DNA of 64,000 nucleotides from Trifolium pratense (lineage: Eukaryota; Streptophyta; Magnoliopsida; Fabales; Fabaceae). The notes beneath the pieces were generated by a model. That model had not been told where the DNA came from and did not search any database. It saw nothing but the letters and a program-made list of their open reading frames with translations. The translations under genes and the position numbers were made by a program. Location: the NCBI RefSeq assembly GCF_020283565.1, contig NC_060062.1, positions 51,792,439 to 51,856,438 on the forward strand. The letters run 5' to 3'. Below, piece after piece: positions 36,491 to 48,403 of the stretch. How positions within the stretch are numbered: position 1 is the stretch's first letter; each line of letters begins with the position of its first letter.

Positions 36491-37090
36491 TATCTAAAAA
36501 AAGGAATAATATTTAATAAAGATAATTATCTTTTTTAATGACAGTAGATATTATTTTATTTATAACATTATTAAAGATATTATTTTAATAATGTTATTTA
36601 ATAAAGATATTATTTTATTTTTTCCATTTATTATACTCTTAATACTCCCTCCCTTCCAATTTATAAATAAAAATATTGACTTTTTGTTGTCCCAAATTAT
36701 AAGAAGAAGAAACACTAACTTTTATTATTTTCAAGATTTATTTTTATAACTCTCATGAAATTAAATATAAATTGCATTTAATTTACTCTCTCTTTTCTTA
36801 CCCCTATAATCAATAATTTTTTTTATATCTTCCAATTAAACTTATTTTAAGGATACTTTAAAAAAAAAACTTATTTCAAGGAAAACACAAAAAGTCATAT
36901 TTTAAATTATTATATTTTTTATTTTTTATTAAATATAAAAAAATTCCTTATAATTTGATACGAAAACAATATATGTATAAAAATTGTAAACTGATGCTTA
37001 TCCAAAAAAATCTTAGAGCATTTATTTTAAAATGGAGTAAGTGTCAAATATCACATCAATAAAAGGGCTTCAACTACTACCAAAATATTT

Positions 37091-37412
37091 TTTTTTATAA
37101 GCAAAAATTGAATTATAAGGAGTACAAGGGGCATTCAACCCTTACAATTCAAACGAAAACCATTAGATGCTATCAATGCAAACTAACGGATCGTTACACC
37201 AATCAGAAAATACAAAAGAAGTATTAACTCCCAAACGACCTATAAACCAAAACCAAGAAATAAAGATAATTTGATCTATCAAAGCATCCAAATTAAACAC
37301 ATCTCCTCGAAACACAATATTATTCCGAGTACGCCATATGCTCCAAGTAGTTGCTAACCAAATGACATGACGAGTTTTAGCAAGTCTCTTACGCCATATG
37401 CTCCAAGTCTCT
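37091..37412 (-). mobile_element. 5'-truncated LINE (L1-like) with target duplication
   Basis: On the minus strand the C-terminal end of LINE ORF2 can be read (HVIWLATTWSIWRTRNNIVF, then FISWFWFIGR), followed by a stop, a short 3' UTR and an A-run at about 37091-37096. The flanks are a perfect 16-bp duplication, tactaccaaaatattt (37075-37090 and 37413-37428). This is a textbook severely 5'-truncated LINE of about 320 bp. The 5' junction shows an internal repeat, acgccatatgctccaagt (about 37331-37348 and 37391-37408). Confidence 0.88.
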
Positions 37413-37795
37413 TACTACCAAAATATTTGACTGAAGTGGTTAATGTGTTTCACCAGTTTCGCTAAAGGACAATCTTTCGGGAGAACACAATTTCAATTCT
37501 TGGGTGCGAAACAATTTTTTTTTTGCCATATTTTACTTACCTCGCGGCTGAAGTCCAGATTACTATGGTCTTTTTCCTAGGAACGATAGAGTTAACACAA
37601 AAAAAAAAAAACTTCAACTCCACTCTCTTTCTGATGACTTTTATTTGATATTTAAGTTTGTCATTATATTATGGTAGAAAATTTATTTAAAATAAAATAT
37701 TTAAAAATTTGTTATATAATATTGTTAAAATATAAGTAAAACTATATTGTGCTATTTTTTGTAAAATTTATTAAACGATTAAATTTGATTATAAT

Positions 37796-37930
37796 TAGGC
37801 TTAATTAGTCAAATGGTACCTTAAAGACATTTTAGGTTTCACAATGGCTCCTTAAAGAAAAAAAAGGTCTGGATTGGTCCCTTAAAGACATATTCGTTAG
37901 TCATTTTAGTCTCTTATGTTAGTTTTTGTC
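37796..37930. mobile_element. half of a GGCTTAATTAG-type MITE
   Basis: It starts ggcttaattagtcaaatggt and carries the 'cccttaaagacat' blocks of the element at 6808. The complementary end is missing, and the sequence runs on to the CACTA terminus at 37977. Confidence 0.5.
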
Positions 37931-38937
37931 AAAAAAACGTTAAATGATGCACAAAAGCACTGTTCATCTTCTTCCTCACTACAAGAAAATGCATTTTTCG
38001 TAGCGACAAAAGTTGTTGGGAAATGTCAAAAGTTGCTGTAAAAGAGCTTTACCCCAACAACCAAAAGTCGTTCTGGTTGTTGCGATAAGTTCCATTACAA
38101 AAAGTTTTGTAGCGAAATTTAATATTGTTGTCGTTTTTAGGTTTTTTCCAACTGACAATATTAGTTGCCATTTTTAAAATTTTTGTTAGGATAAATCAAT
38201 TTTTCCAACAAAATTGTTGTTATATATAACTTAGCGGCTAAAATCGATATAGGTAGTTAACTTAAGTCTTCAATTTTTTTTTTTTGTTTTTTGACTAATT
38301 TTGGATAGGTATTATAAATACTTTCTTTTGTTGGCGCAATTAGCCATTAATTCGTTACGGTATACTCTATAGTAACAACTAACAATAATTTCCGCAAAAG
38401 AAATTATAACAACTAGCGGGCCAGGCAGGTGCGTTCCGCGCCTGCCTGTGTCTAACTTATGTACCCAAAAAAAAAAGATACGCCTTATGTTATGGTGAGT
38501 TTGTTAATAAAAGATTTTTGTTGCTACTAAAAAAAAGCAAGGGTAATGTTGGTATTATGAAAATTCTACCCCAAAACTCATGTATTCTTTTTATATATTA
38601 TAGTATAAAATAGATATAGATGAAAAAACCATAAAAAAAAAAAAAAAGAAGTTAAGGACAATTATGGAATAATTAAATAACCATAAAAGAAGTTAAGGGC
38701 AAAATGGACCAAAAAAAATCCAGCCCAAACTCCCTTATCCCCTTTATATATTGTTATAGATATATATTGTTATAGATAAATAAATATAGGTTTTTTTTTT
38801 ATACAATAAATATAGGGTCTTGTTAACATGTGCATATAAGACACATGTTAAACTATCTTAATATAAAAATTCAACATTAAATGATACTAAGAATTTAAGG
38901 TGAGCACTCCGGTACACATCTACACTATTAAGGTGTA

Positions 38938-39085
38938 CTCCCTCCGGCCACAAATATAAGCAAAAGTGCACTTTTTAAATTTATTGAATAACAGATGTAT
39001 CTAGACTATAATACAGACCAAATACATTTGTTATTCATTGAATCTAAAAAGTACACTTTTGCTTATATTTGTGGCCGGAGGAGTG
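38938..39085. mobile_element. Stowaway MITE (148 bp)
   Basis: It is a near-perfect hairpin: ctccctccggccacaaatataagcaaaag... and its complement. It is flanked by TA on both sides, the Tc1/mariner (Stowaway) target. Confidence 0.88.
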
Positions 39086-39915
39086 TAATTTTAATTGATC
39101 CACGTGTAATGATAATTTAACATGTCATTTAAAAATTTATTTAAATAGAAATTTTATAAATTACTCTTTTAATTTACAAAAATTTCAAACCGGTTATTAT
39201 TGTAATTTAGAAACCTTAAAAAAGAAAGTATAAAATATTGTCTATCGCCTTCAATCTTGGATTCTCATTTATAGGGTTTTAACTTTTAATATGTGTATCT
39301 TTTTTTTTTCTTCATTAATTTCTATTATTTTTTGTAATTAGTACACCCTTGAATTCATTTTGATCCCTTTCTTTCAATTCCTCCTAAAGTTTATAATTTT
39401 ATTTGATATTTGCAATTTCGTGGTTTTTCAATGTCTGAGCATTGGATTTTTTTTTTAGGCTGTGGGTGTTGGATTTTTTTTATTTTAGGTTTATTAATTA
39501 TTAGGGGTAATAGAAAATTACACTTATTTTTATTTTTGCCAGTGGGATTAGGGTGAAACACGAAATTGAAGAATTTTGGAACTGAAAATGAAAGAGAATA
39601 TAGAACTCTCATGATAAATTTGAACTGGCTTAGTTTTAAGACAATAATTTGAGAATAGAAACCGTATATTTGTCATGATACCATGATTATATATTGAAGG
39701 GTCGTATTTATGAAAATCAAAGTTGAAAGATGTTAATTTTGATTTGCTAACCACATCAACAATGTACCGGTATACATCCACATAATATGTGTACCGAAGA
39801 ATTTACCAAGATTTAATGCTTGAAAAATTAAAATGCACAAATTCTAAAACACAATTTCTATTTTTGATTCCTTAACATGTGTCATATATGCGCATGTTAA
39901 CATTCTCCATAAATA

Positions 39916-40216
39916 CTCCCTCCGTCCCAAATTATAAGGGAAAAAATGCCATTTTTTTTGTCCCAAATTATAAGAGAAAAAATCATTTTCAAGAATGTTT
40001 TTTTCTTATTTTCATAAAATTAAATGCAAATTGCATTTAATTTATTCTCTCTCTCATTTTCTCAATAAACAACAACCAATAAAAATTGTTTTTACATCTT
40101 CCTATGCAACTTATTCCAAGAAAAACCCACAAAAACATACTTCAAATTCTCATATTTTACTTTTTCTTAATAAGTGTGATTTTTTTATTTTCCCTTATAA
40201 TTTGGAACGGAGGGAT
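39916..40216. mobile_element. Stowaway MITE (301 bp)
   Basis: The ends are ctccctccgtcccaaattat and its near-complement (ataatttggaacggaggga), with TA flanks. Closely related to 54736-55036, with which it shares the interior in reverse orientation. Confidence 0.85.
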
Positions 40217-40400
40217 TATATTACATAGAAAATATGTAGATTTCTTTGTACAAAAAAAATTGTAGATTTCTTTGCCACGTATTATTAGTAATTTTAAAAA
40301 TAAAAACTACTACAGTGCTATATTATTATTTTGTTACTTACCAAAAACATAAATATATTATTTTGTTTTTCTGTAAGAAAAAAAAATAGTACTATATTAT

Positions 40401-40950
40401 TGTTCTGGTAAAAAACAAGGGGGGTTTGTATTATTGATCAAATGGTGTGAATACACTCAGTTCAATCCCAACAACCCTGGGAGTTTAATAAGTCAGAATT
40501 CGTCAGAACATAGGGGTTTGTATTATTCAAGATTGATAACTGATACAAGTATGTCGGAGAAGAAATTGAATCTCTTTACAAGAATGAAAATATGGTGGTT
40601 TCTCATGATGAGAGTGAGTCTATGTAGAATCAGTGAAAAGTTCTCCTCTCTTCTCTTGAAGAAGATCCTATTTATAGACAAAACATCTCCCTCTTGTTGC
40701 TTGATAACCGCCTTGCTTGGAGAGGAATTCATGGGTAGTGGGCGGTTACTTTTACTTCTTCTCCAAGCTTCTTCCTTCTTCTCCAAGCTTCTTCCTTCTT
40801 CTCCAAGTTTCTTCCTTCTTCTCCAAGTCATGGTGGATCATGCTTATCATGTGTTTTTCATGGTTGTTTTCATGCTTCTCCTTTAGATGCTCCCATTGGG
40901 CTTTTTCGTATTGGGCCTTAACAAATCACACCCTGGTCCATGGCCGTACA
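40401..40950 (-). repeat. 3' LTR of the LARD-like element
   Basis: 550 bp, TG...CA. It contains four tandem 'cttcttctccaag' units (about 40757-40828) and a minus-strand TATA box at 40668-40677. Confidence 0.93.
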
Positions 40951-41861
40951 CAGCCCCCCAAGCACGAGGCTTCAAGAAGGCGAAGTGCTTTTGAATGAAG
41001 TAACTTGGCAATTATTATGTCTCGGCGTGGTTCTATGTCGCCTATTTGTTGCTGACTCATACTCTTTGTTTGCTTGTCGCCTTGTCCTTCCTTTTGTTGT
41101 TTATATTTCTTAGATAATTTGTACGTCCTTCTATGACTTTTGAATATCTTGATGCACGCCATTTGTGGCTTTGAATATTGTTGTCATTGTTTCTTGGCGA
41201 CTTTGAGCAAGTTGGCAAGTCGCCCTTCCTTCTTTTCCATCGTATTTGTATTTTCGAGCCAGCGTTGTCACCAATCTCGCCTGTTCTTCTTTCGCGGATC
41301 GCCTTTCCTTCTTGGAAACGAATTGAAACTTTGTGGCTAGTAACTTTGTTAGTCTATACTTCTGCTTCTTCTACTCAACATGAGTTTCTTATTTTCTTTG
41401 ACACTCTATATTTGAGGATTGTAAGTATTCTGGCGTAATCTGTCTCGCCACTTGTAGTTGATTTTCGTACTGCCAGGCTTGCACGCCTTATTTTGTAACT
41501 ATTGTTTCTTTGGAGATTTAGAAAGAATTGGCGCTGCTCGGAGTCGCCCTTCCACTGTACTTTGTGTTTGGTGTTGAAAATAATCTCGCCTTTGAAATTT
41601 TTAACTTTGCACCTGCAATGTCTTTAGCACTTTAAATATAATTATATATCATTTATGAATAACTTTATACCTGATGCCTTTTTGGCGATTGTAACTAGTA
41701 TGGCGATATGTCGCCTTGTTTCGCTGCATGACGAGCGATCTGGTTGTGTCCTTCTTGCTTTTAGAATCATATGACTTGACGTTATGGTGAATCGCCTTGC
41801 TTTGGTTGTGTGTAAGCTTCTTCTGGCGGTGTTGATAATCTCGCCTTTCTTTGCTGTATCT

Positions 41862-42772
41862 TTTTCTGACGCACTCAACTCGTAAGACTTACAGGTAACG
41901 CCAAGGCCTTGCAACCTTGTTTAATTTTTCTTTTTCTGACGTACCCAACTCGTAAGACTTACAGGTAACGCCAAGGCCTTGCAACCTTGTTTAATTTTTC
42001 TTTTTCTGACGTACCCAACTCGTAAGACTTACAGGTAACGCCAAGGCCTTGCAACCTTGTTTAATTTTTTCTTTTTCTGACGTACCCAACTCGTAGGTGA
42101 CGCCAAGGCACTGTAACCCTTGTTTAATAATATTTTTTTTTTCTGACGTACCCAACTCGTAGGTGACGCCAAGGCACTGTAACCCTTATTTAATAAAATT
42201 TTTTTCTGACGTACCCAACTCGTAGGTGACGCCAAGGCACTGTAACCCTTGTTTAATAAATTTTTTTTTTTTCTGACGTACCCAACTCGTAGGTGACGCC
42301 AAGGCACTGTAACCCTTGTTTAATAAATTTTTTTTCTGACGTACCCAACTCGTAAGACTTACAGGTAACGCCAAGGCACTGTAACCCTTGTTTAATAATT
42401 TTTTTTTTTCTGACGTACCCAACTCGTAGGTGACGCCAAGGAACTGTAACCCTTGTTAATTTTTTTTTTCTGACGTACCCAACTCGTAGGTGACGCCAAG
42501 GAACTGTAACCCTTGTTAATTTTTTTTTCTGACGTACCCAACTCGTAGGTGACGCCAAGGAACTGTAACCCTTGTTAATTTTTTTTTCTGACGTACCCAA
42601 CTCGTAAGACTTACAGGTAACGCCAGGGCCTTTCAACCTTGGTTTATTTTCTATTTTTGACGTACCCTACTCGTAAGGTTTACAGGTAACGCCAGGGCCT
42701 TTCAACCTTGATTTAATTTCTGTTTTTGACGTCCCATACGGGTGACGCCAGGGCCTTTCAACCTTGATTTAA
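41862..42772. repeat. tandem array, about 14 copies of a 59-71-bp unit
   Basis: The unit core is 'tctgacgtacccaactcgta', then an optional 'agacttacag', then 'gtgacgccaaggcactgtaaccc' and a T-run. The first three copies have a 71-bp period with 'gcaacc', and the middle copies have a period of 59-67. The last two are diverged. Length differences come from the optional 10-bp block and the T-runs. It lies in the interior of the LARD-like element. Apparent proteins across it are artefacts of the repeat. Confidence 0.95.
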
Positions 42773-42919
42773 TTTCTTCAGAGCTTTCATATGAGTTGAT
42801 CTTGAATAATTTTTTGTTCAGAGCCCGCAGCTTAATCATGATTACTGCAAATAAGCTTTGATACATTAGAGGTTCAACGATAATAATATATGAAAAATAA
42901 AACAAACGAAAATGATACC

Positions 42920-43816
42920 GCCATGGGCGGTTTGTCGCGGCGCTCCTCGCCTAGCAAGAAAAAACAATTATGTTTTGGCGTGGCGAGACTGAGTTCCATT
43001 GCGGTAGTCATCGCGGAATATGCTTCAACCTGAAATATTAGTTGGCGGCTTCTATCTCGCCGAGTGATAATTATTGAATTTTCATGTTAATTTTCCACAT
43101 TTGTTCGTTGTCCTGCACTATGATTAACATCAATGAATCAAAATAGAAATCATAGATGAATAAACTAAATTTCCTAATCAAGATTTCAAAAGAATAAATT
43201 TCAAAGAAGGTGACATTATAGCAAGTGCTTCAAGTATCTGCACTAAAAACAGGTCGGTTAATAATAAGTCTCATATACTCCATTAGTTTTGCATGTATGA
43301 TTGATTTTAATTAATCGATAAACGAAACAGATAAAAATGTGATACGTAGAGAAAGCATATTCATGTTAGTTATAAGTAAAAAGCAAAATACTTTGTAAGA
43401 AGAATACTGATTTAGTTCTTAACCGAAAAAATGTAGAAACATATGAAATTTTTTATACTTTCTCTGTTGGTTATATTTGTCTTGGTCATTTTAATTTAAA
43501 GTGTTGACTTACTTATCAGAGTTGAAGTTCTTTCATGCAAAAGTTCTTTCATGTTTGAAATGTTTACATGAGGTCTTAAGAAAGTTAGTTCATACAATCA
43601 CACAAAATATTTTATCGTGTGCTAGAATAATTTATAGCAGGATTAAAGATATCACATATCAAATAAGCACAAACAGTTTTGAACCAAACAGAACAGCGAT
43701 TCTTGAATTTAGATCTTGTAAAGTGGCACACCCAAAGAAAAACAAGTCTCATTCTAGTGATTATTAACCTTGAAATACATAAGTACCGATGTTCTTTTCT
43801 TTTACTCATTGATGAG

Positions 43817-43855
<39 letters not shown>

Positions 43856-44130
43856 GATGGCGATAGAATGTGATTCATGAACTATAAATTAACCATGTTA
43901 ATAAAACCGATAACGTATATATGCACAAATAATATATTATCACAATAGAGAGAGCGAGAACTATATGATTAAATGGTAAGTTAGAGGAAAAGAACGTTAA
44001 CACCTGGATCGGGAGTCGCCTGTTTTGGCGCGGCGTGACTGAGTTCCATTGCGGTGGTCATCACGGAACATGCTTCAATTGGAATGTTAATTGGCGACTT
44101 GTATCTCGCCGAGTGGTACCAATGACCAAT
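42920..44130. repeat. pair of ~110-bp direct repeats inside the LARD-like element
   Basis: The blocks at about 42972-43072 and 44028-44118 share 'gttttggcg.ggcg.gactgag', 'ttccattgcggt.gtcatc' and 'tatctcgccgagtg'. The sequence around them is rich in tcgcc/ggcga words. The DNA between them is non-coding. It includes an (ATT)n run at 43819-43854. Confidence 0.75.
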
Positions 44131-44299
44131 TACTCGTGTTTTATTATCACCTCTGTTGGGGCGATGAATCATTTCCATCGTGAAGGACCAAAACAGCGGT
44201 TTTACGAACGATTGTCGCTTGAAGCAGTGTGCGAGCTGATTAGCTCATCGGATCTACGCCATTGGATGATGACCGAGACCGGTTGATATGCTGTGAGCG

Positions 44300-45433
44300 T
44301 GTGACAATGAACGAGATAGAGCTTGCGACAACATCAGACTTTGAGATATCAAAACGCTGCATACTCTCCCTGTTATTTCCAAAGCCTGGCCATATTTCTA
44401 ACTTGGTGCTATAATTTTATTCATTAGTCTCCCTCTGAATGACAGAACTGTTGATTTTCCTTCCATGTGTGAATTTGTAATTGATAATCCAATCCAAATT
44501 AGAGTTTGATGGCTTCATTGGATCAAACGTCCTCGAACTGTGTTATTTTCCTTAACAACAATGTATAATTCTTGCTATGTGGCCTGTCTACATTTTAGCA
44601 AACACGAAACAGGCATATACACTAGCACTACTATATTTCATATGTTTTAATGTATTTGTGACAATGAAAATCCCACTTCATATCATTATTATGCGGCCAT
44701 TAACACCAACTTGATCAATCCACATGTTATTAACCATGGGTTTTTCATTAGTCTTGTGGTGTTACGTTTTGATGTAATACGGCATGAATGCCACTGCTAA
44801 ATAAATCAAAATAATAAATTGTAGGAAAGTTTCACAGTTAAAACATGTTTTTAGAATACTTTCCTGAGGATTATGAACAGAGTAGATTCTAAGTAGATTG
44901 TTGTTCTTCATCGTTCTTTCCAAGCCTGGTCACTAGACCGGTTTCCTCATAGACCTGGTGACGACACAGTGGTTCCTACACGAATCTATCAGCGGCGAGG
45001 ACAGTTCTTTTATGAATCCGATGGTGGCGACAAATCCTTCATAAATCAAACCGCGACGATATGGCGTGGTTGGTAACTAGAACGAACTCGTTTGGCGACG
45101 ACACGATGGATTGAGATTCTCCAGGAGTTCTTCTCCATTGGTGATTTCGATGGTAATGGATACTGCGAAACAAACCAAGGCTACCTGTTCTCGCCATATA
45201 TCAAAAATTGCTCCCTTCCTAATTGCCCCGTACGTGTCTCCCTTTCAAACTTTTCCGAATCAATTTTTTCTCGCGACGTTGGGAGATAATCACTGCTGCT
45301 TTGTATGACAAGACATTGTTGTTGTGTCGATGAACAAGATGAAACTTTGAGGCCTGGGAATCGTTTTACCGGGTGATGTTTAATTTTTGTCTAGTTTGAT
45401 GTGGTAGGCTGGGATCAAATGTTTTTACCGCAG
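44300..45433 (-). other. LARD-like element leader region
   Basis: About 1.1 kb lies between the second ~110-bp repeat and the PBS. I see no gag or other coding. GC content is higher near the PBS (44930-45290), with several short frames of no recognisable family. Confidence 0.5.
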
Positions 45434-45450
45434 CCCCACGGTGGGCGCCA
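45434..45450 (-). other. primer-binding site of the LARD-like element
   Basis: The minus strand reads TGGCGCCCACCGTGGGG, three bases inside the 5' LTR edge. It is a Tat-lineage-like PBS and differs from the Asp-type PBS of the element at 3101. Confidence 0.8.
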
Positions 45451-45453
45451 AAA

Positions 45454-46003
45454 TGTTCTGGTAAAAAACAAGGGGGGTTTGTATTATTGATCAAATGGTG
45501 TGAATACACTCAGTTCAATCCCAACAACCCTGGGAGTTTAATAAGTCAGAATTCGTCAGAACATAGGGGTTTGTATTATTCAAGATTGATAACTGATACA
45601 AGTATGTCGGAGAAGAAATTGAATCTCTTTACAAGAATGAAAATATGGTGGTTTCTCATGATGAGAGTGAGTCTATGTAGAATCAGTGAAAAGTTCTCCT
45701 CTCTTCTCTTGAAGAAGATCCTATTTATAGACAAAACATCTCCCTCTTGTTGCTTGATAACCGCCTTGCTTGGAGAGGAATTCATGGGTAGTGGGCGGTT
45801 ACTTTTACTTCTTCTCCAAGCTTCTTCCTTCTTCTCCAAGCTTCTTCCTTCTTCTCCAAGTTTCTTCCTTCTTCTCCAAGTCATGGTGGATCATGCTTAT
45901 CATGTGTTTTTCATGGTTGTTTTCATGCTTCTCCTTTAGATGCTCCCATTGGGCTTTTTCGTATTGGGCCTTAACAAATCACACCCTGGTCCATGGCCGT
46001 ACA
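45454..46003 (-). repeat. 5' LTR of the LARD-like element
   Basis: 550 bp and apparently identical to 40401-40950. The minus-strand TATA box CTATAAATAG is at 45721-45730. Confidence 0.93.
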
Positions 46004-46460
46004 ATTATACATTTATACTCCATTAAATAAAAAAAAGTAGTATCTTATAAAAATAAAGTAGTATATCTCTTTGCCACATCATATTAATAATTTTAAACAT
46101 AAAATTGCTAAAAAAAATAGGTCTTTGAACAAAGTAGTATATCTCTGTTTCACGTCAAATCCTCATTTAAAAAAAAAATAAAAATAAAATGAGAATAAAA
46201 AAAATATAAAGAAAAGAGTATAAAATATATCAACTAATATTATGAAAGTAAGCCTCTCTCCCCACAATGTCCACCTAGGAATTTGAATTTATTATTTTAA
46301 TTTTAAATAAAATTACCACCCACTATCTAAAATTGAGGATGTGATGTGGTTATTTTTAGCAACGATTTCATTACAACATTGTTGCTAATTAATGTATTAT
46401 ACTTCCCAACAACACTTGAATTGTCGCAAAAAAGTCGCAGCAAAAACTATCAATTCTTAT

Positions 46461-47101
46461 TAGGGGTGTTCGTGGTGCGGTTTGGTTCGGTTTTGAGCAT
46501 AAAAGTCATCCTAACCGCAAGATAAAAGCATGCGGTTCGGTTTGGTTCGGTTGATTTTTAAAAAGTCATCCAAACCAAACCAAATCAAACCGATGCATTT
46601 TGGATTGGTTTGATTAGTGTGGTTTACAGCAAAACGTTTCAGTACCGAACAATTTGAAACATCCAAAACAAAAAACTTGAAGTTCCAAAATAACATTGTA
46701 GTACCAATAAAAATTGTTTATCCAAAATAACATTATATCTTACAATTTTAAATACCCAAAAAAAGAACTTGAATTTCCAAAATAACATCACAATACCGAT
46801 AAAAGTTTTTTATCTAAAATAATATTACAACACCAAAATAACAGTACAAAAAATAAAAACTTGAAGTTTCATTAATTTGGTCGACTGACTTGGTAATTGG
46901 GCTATGTATATTGGAATATAAATATATATATAATAGTAACTTAATGTGATTTTTGCGGTATCCGCGGTTTTTACGGTTTGCGGTTTAGTAAGAAAGTCAT
47001 CCAAATACATCCAAACCAAATGCGGTTTTTGTGGTTTTCGATTTGATTTGGTTCGGTTTTTGGTTTTACTTTTGGATTGGTTCGGATACGATCACCCCCT
47101 A
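46461..47101. mobile_element. hAT-type MITE (641 bp)
   Basis: The ends are TAGGGGTGTTCGTGGT... and ...CGATCACCCCCTA, with subterminal 'ggtttggttcggtt' and complement. The flanking 8-mers are attcttat and attcttgc (6 of 8 match), a decayed hAT target duplication. It is inserted in the extreme right terminus of the CACTA element. It belongs to the same broad group as 4179-4956. Confidence 0.75.
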
Positions 47102-47485
47102 ATTCTTGCAGTGTGACTCTTTTCTTCATCATCTTCCTCCAATATTCTTCTTCATCTTTTTCATAAACATCATAAAAAATATACTCAAATTTTCGATCAA
47201 CCTTCAAACAAACATAACTATTTCCGCCATAATATTAGGTGGTGCGGTCTCGCCACCATGTCATCTCGTCGGTCACTGATATATATGCTGCCACTGACTC
47301 ACCGGCCGTTGTATCACTTCTACGCCGCCGTTGCACTTTTCTTCTTGCATCTTTCATGTAGTTATGTTGGATATTTTCAATTTTTCCATTTTTTAGTTTT
47401 TGGGTTAACATCTGGAATTTACAAGATTTCTACCGTGGAATTAAAATGATATGTTATGGGTTTTTGGATCCACTGTAATCAATTA

Positions 47486-47744
47486 CTCCCTCCGTCCCAA
47501 AAAGAATGACCCATTTTGAATATATGCACTATTCATATATATTGTTTTGACCATATTTTTCTACTAATAAATAAAAATAAATATTAACATATAAGATGTT
47601 GTTAGATTCGTCTCGATGAGTATTTTCAAAATATCAATTTTTTATAATTTTTACTATTATACAATTAAAGATATTAGTCGTCAAAGTTATGCATTGACAT
47701 GCGTGTTTCGGTCAACTGGGTCATTCTTTTTGGAACGGAGGGAG
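47486..47744. mobile_element. Stowaway MITE
   Basis: The ends are ctccctccgtcccaaaaagaatgac and gtcattctttttggaacggaggga, with TA flanks. Non-coding interior. Confidence 0.82.
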
Positions 47745-47901
47745 TATTAAGATAAATTTCTTCTACCGTTTCCGATGTTGCAAAGTCTCATAAGGAATAG
47801 AAAACGTTAACGGCGCAGGGAACAAGAAATTGTTTTTGTTTTTGACGTTATTAATTTATTGAAACTTGTAGAAATAACCCTCAATTCATTAGTTTTAAAT
47901 A

Positions 47902-48196
47902 CTCCCTCCGGTACTTTTTATAAGGAACATTTACGGTAAAAAATTTGGACCTTTTTATAAGAAACTTTGACCAATTTTCAAATGTTTTAAATATTCAATT
48001 TCACTTATGCCCTTATTTATTATGAGAGAGAATTTAAAAATAAGTAAGTTAGTTGAATAAAGAGTAATTAAATAAGAGTATACATGGAATAAATTTAAAT
48101 TTATAAGTGTATTAAATGAAAATAACTATGTTAAATGTGCTTCATTGGTCTGTGTGATTTTTTCAAAGTGTTCCTTATAAAAAAGACCGGAGGGAG
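47902..48196. mobile_element. Stowaway MITE
   Basis: The ends are ctccctccggtactttttataagga and tccttataaaaaagaccggaggga, with TA flanks. It is immediately followed by a short TA tract and another MITE. Confidence 0.82.
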
Positions 48197-48218
48197 TACT
48201 ATATATATATATATATAT

Positions 48219-48403
48219 GGAAAATGCTAAACAGTGCCCCCGGGCACTGGTTAAGGATATCAAAATAGAAATTTTATCTTGGAAATTGTGAGTTCAATAT
48301 CTTAAAGATGTAAAAAGTCATTATCTCTCATCATTAATTTTATTCTTTCTTTCTTTTTTTAGTATGCTTAACTAGTGCCCCGGGGACACTGTTTAGCATG
48401 ACC

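Larger units (their letters stand above)
40401..46003 (-). mobile_element. complete non-coding LTR retrotransposon (LARD-like), 5.6 kb
   Basis: The two 550-bp LTRs (40401-40950 and 45454-46003) appear identical wherever compared. They begin TGTTCTGG and end CCGTACA on the plus strand. The flanks are a perfect 5-bp duplication, ATTAT (40396-40400 and 46004-46008). Orientation is minus. A PBS TGGCGCCCACCGTGGGG (complement of 45434-45450) lies 3 bases after the 45454 LTR edge. A purine-rich cttggggggctg lies next to the 40950 edge. The TATA box CTATAAATAG is on the minus strand of each LTR. The ~4.5-kb interior has no gag, protease, RT or integrase frame. It holds a 14-copy tandem array and a dispersed repeat. 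The PBS type resembles Tat-lineage gypsy elements. Mobilisation would need proteins supplied in trans. Identical LTRs imply very recent insertion. Confidence 0.93.
37977..47113. mobile_element. CACTA element with nested insertions
   Basis: The left terminus is CACTACAAGAAAATGC...CGTAGCGACAAAAGTTGTTG. The right terminus, read on the minus strand, is CACTGCAAGAATTGATAGTT...GCTGCGACTTTTTTGCGACA. The two ends match in sequence and in their subterminal 'gttgttggga' motifs. Inside lie two Stowaways (38938, 39916), a complete 5.6-kb LTR element (40401-46003) and an hAT MITE (46461-47101) that splits the last few bases of the right terminus. Without these the CACTA is about 2.4-2.9 kb and shows no transposase, so it is non-autonomous. 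A 3-bp target duplication is not evident (flanks cct and tga), so treating the two ends as one element is probable rather than proven. Confidence 0.65.

Noticed and set aside
40434..40886. 150-codon plus-strand and 102-codon minus-strand frames, present identically at 45487-45939
   Set aside because: They lie inside the two LTRs of the young element and are duplicated because the LTRs are.
42029..42636. Repetitive 'ALASPTSWVRQKKK'-type frames on the minus strand
   Set aside because: They are the tandem array read in frame. Frame length follows the repeat period and there is no start or domain. They are not a repeat protein gene.
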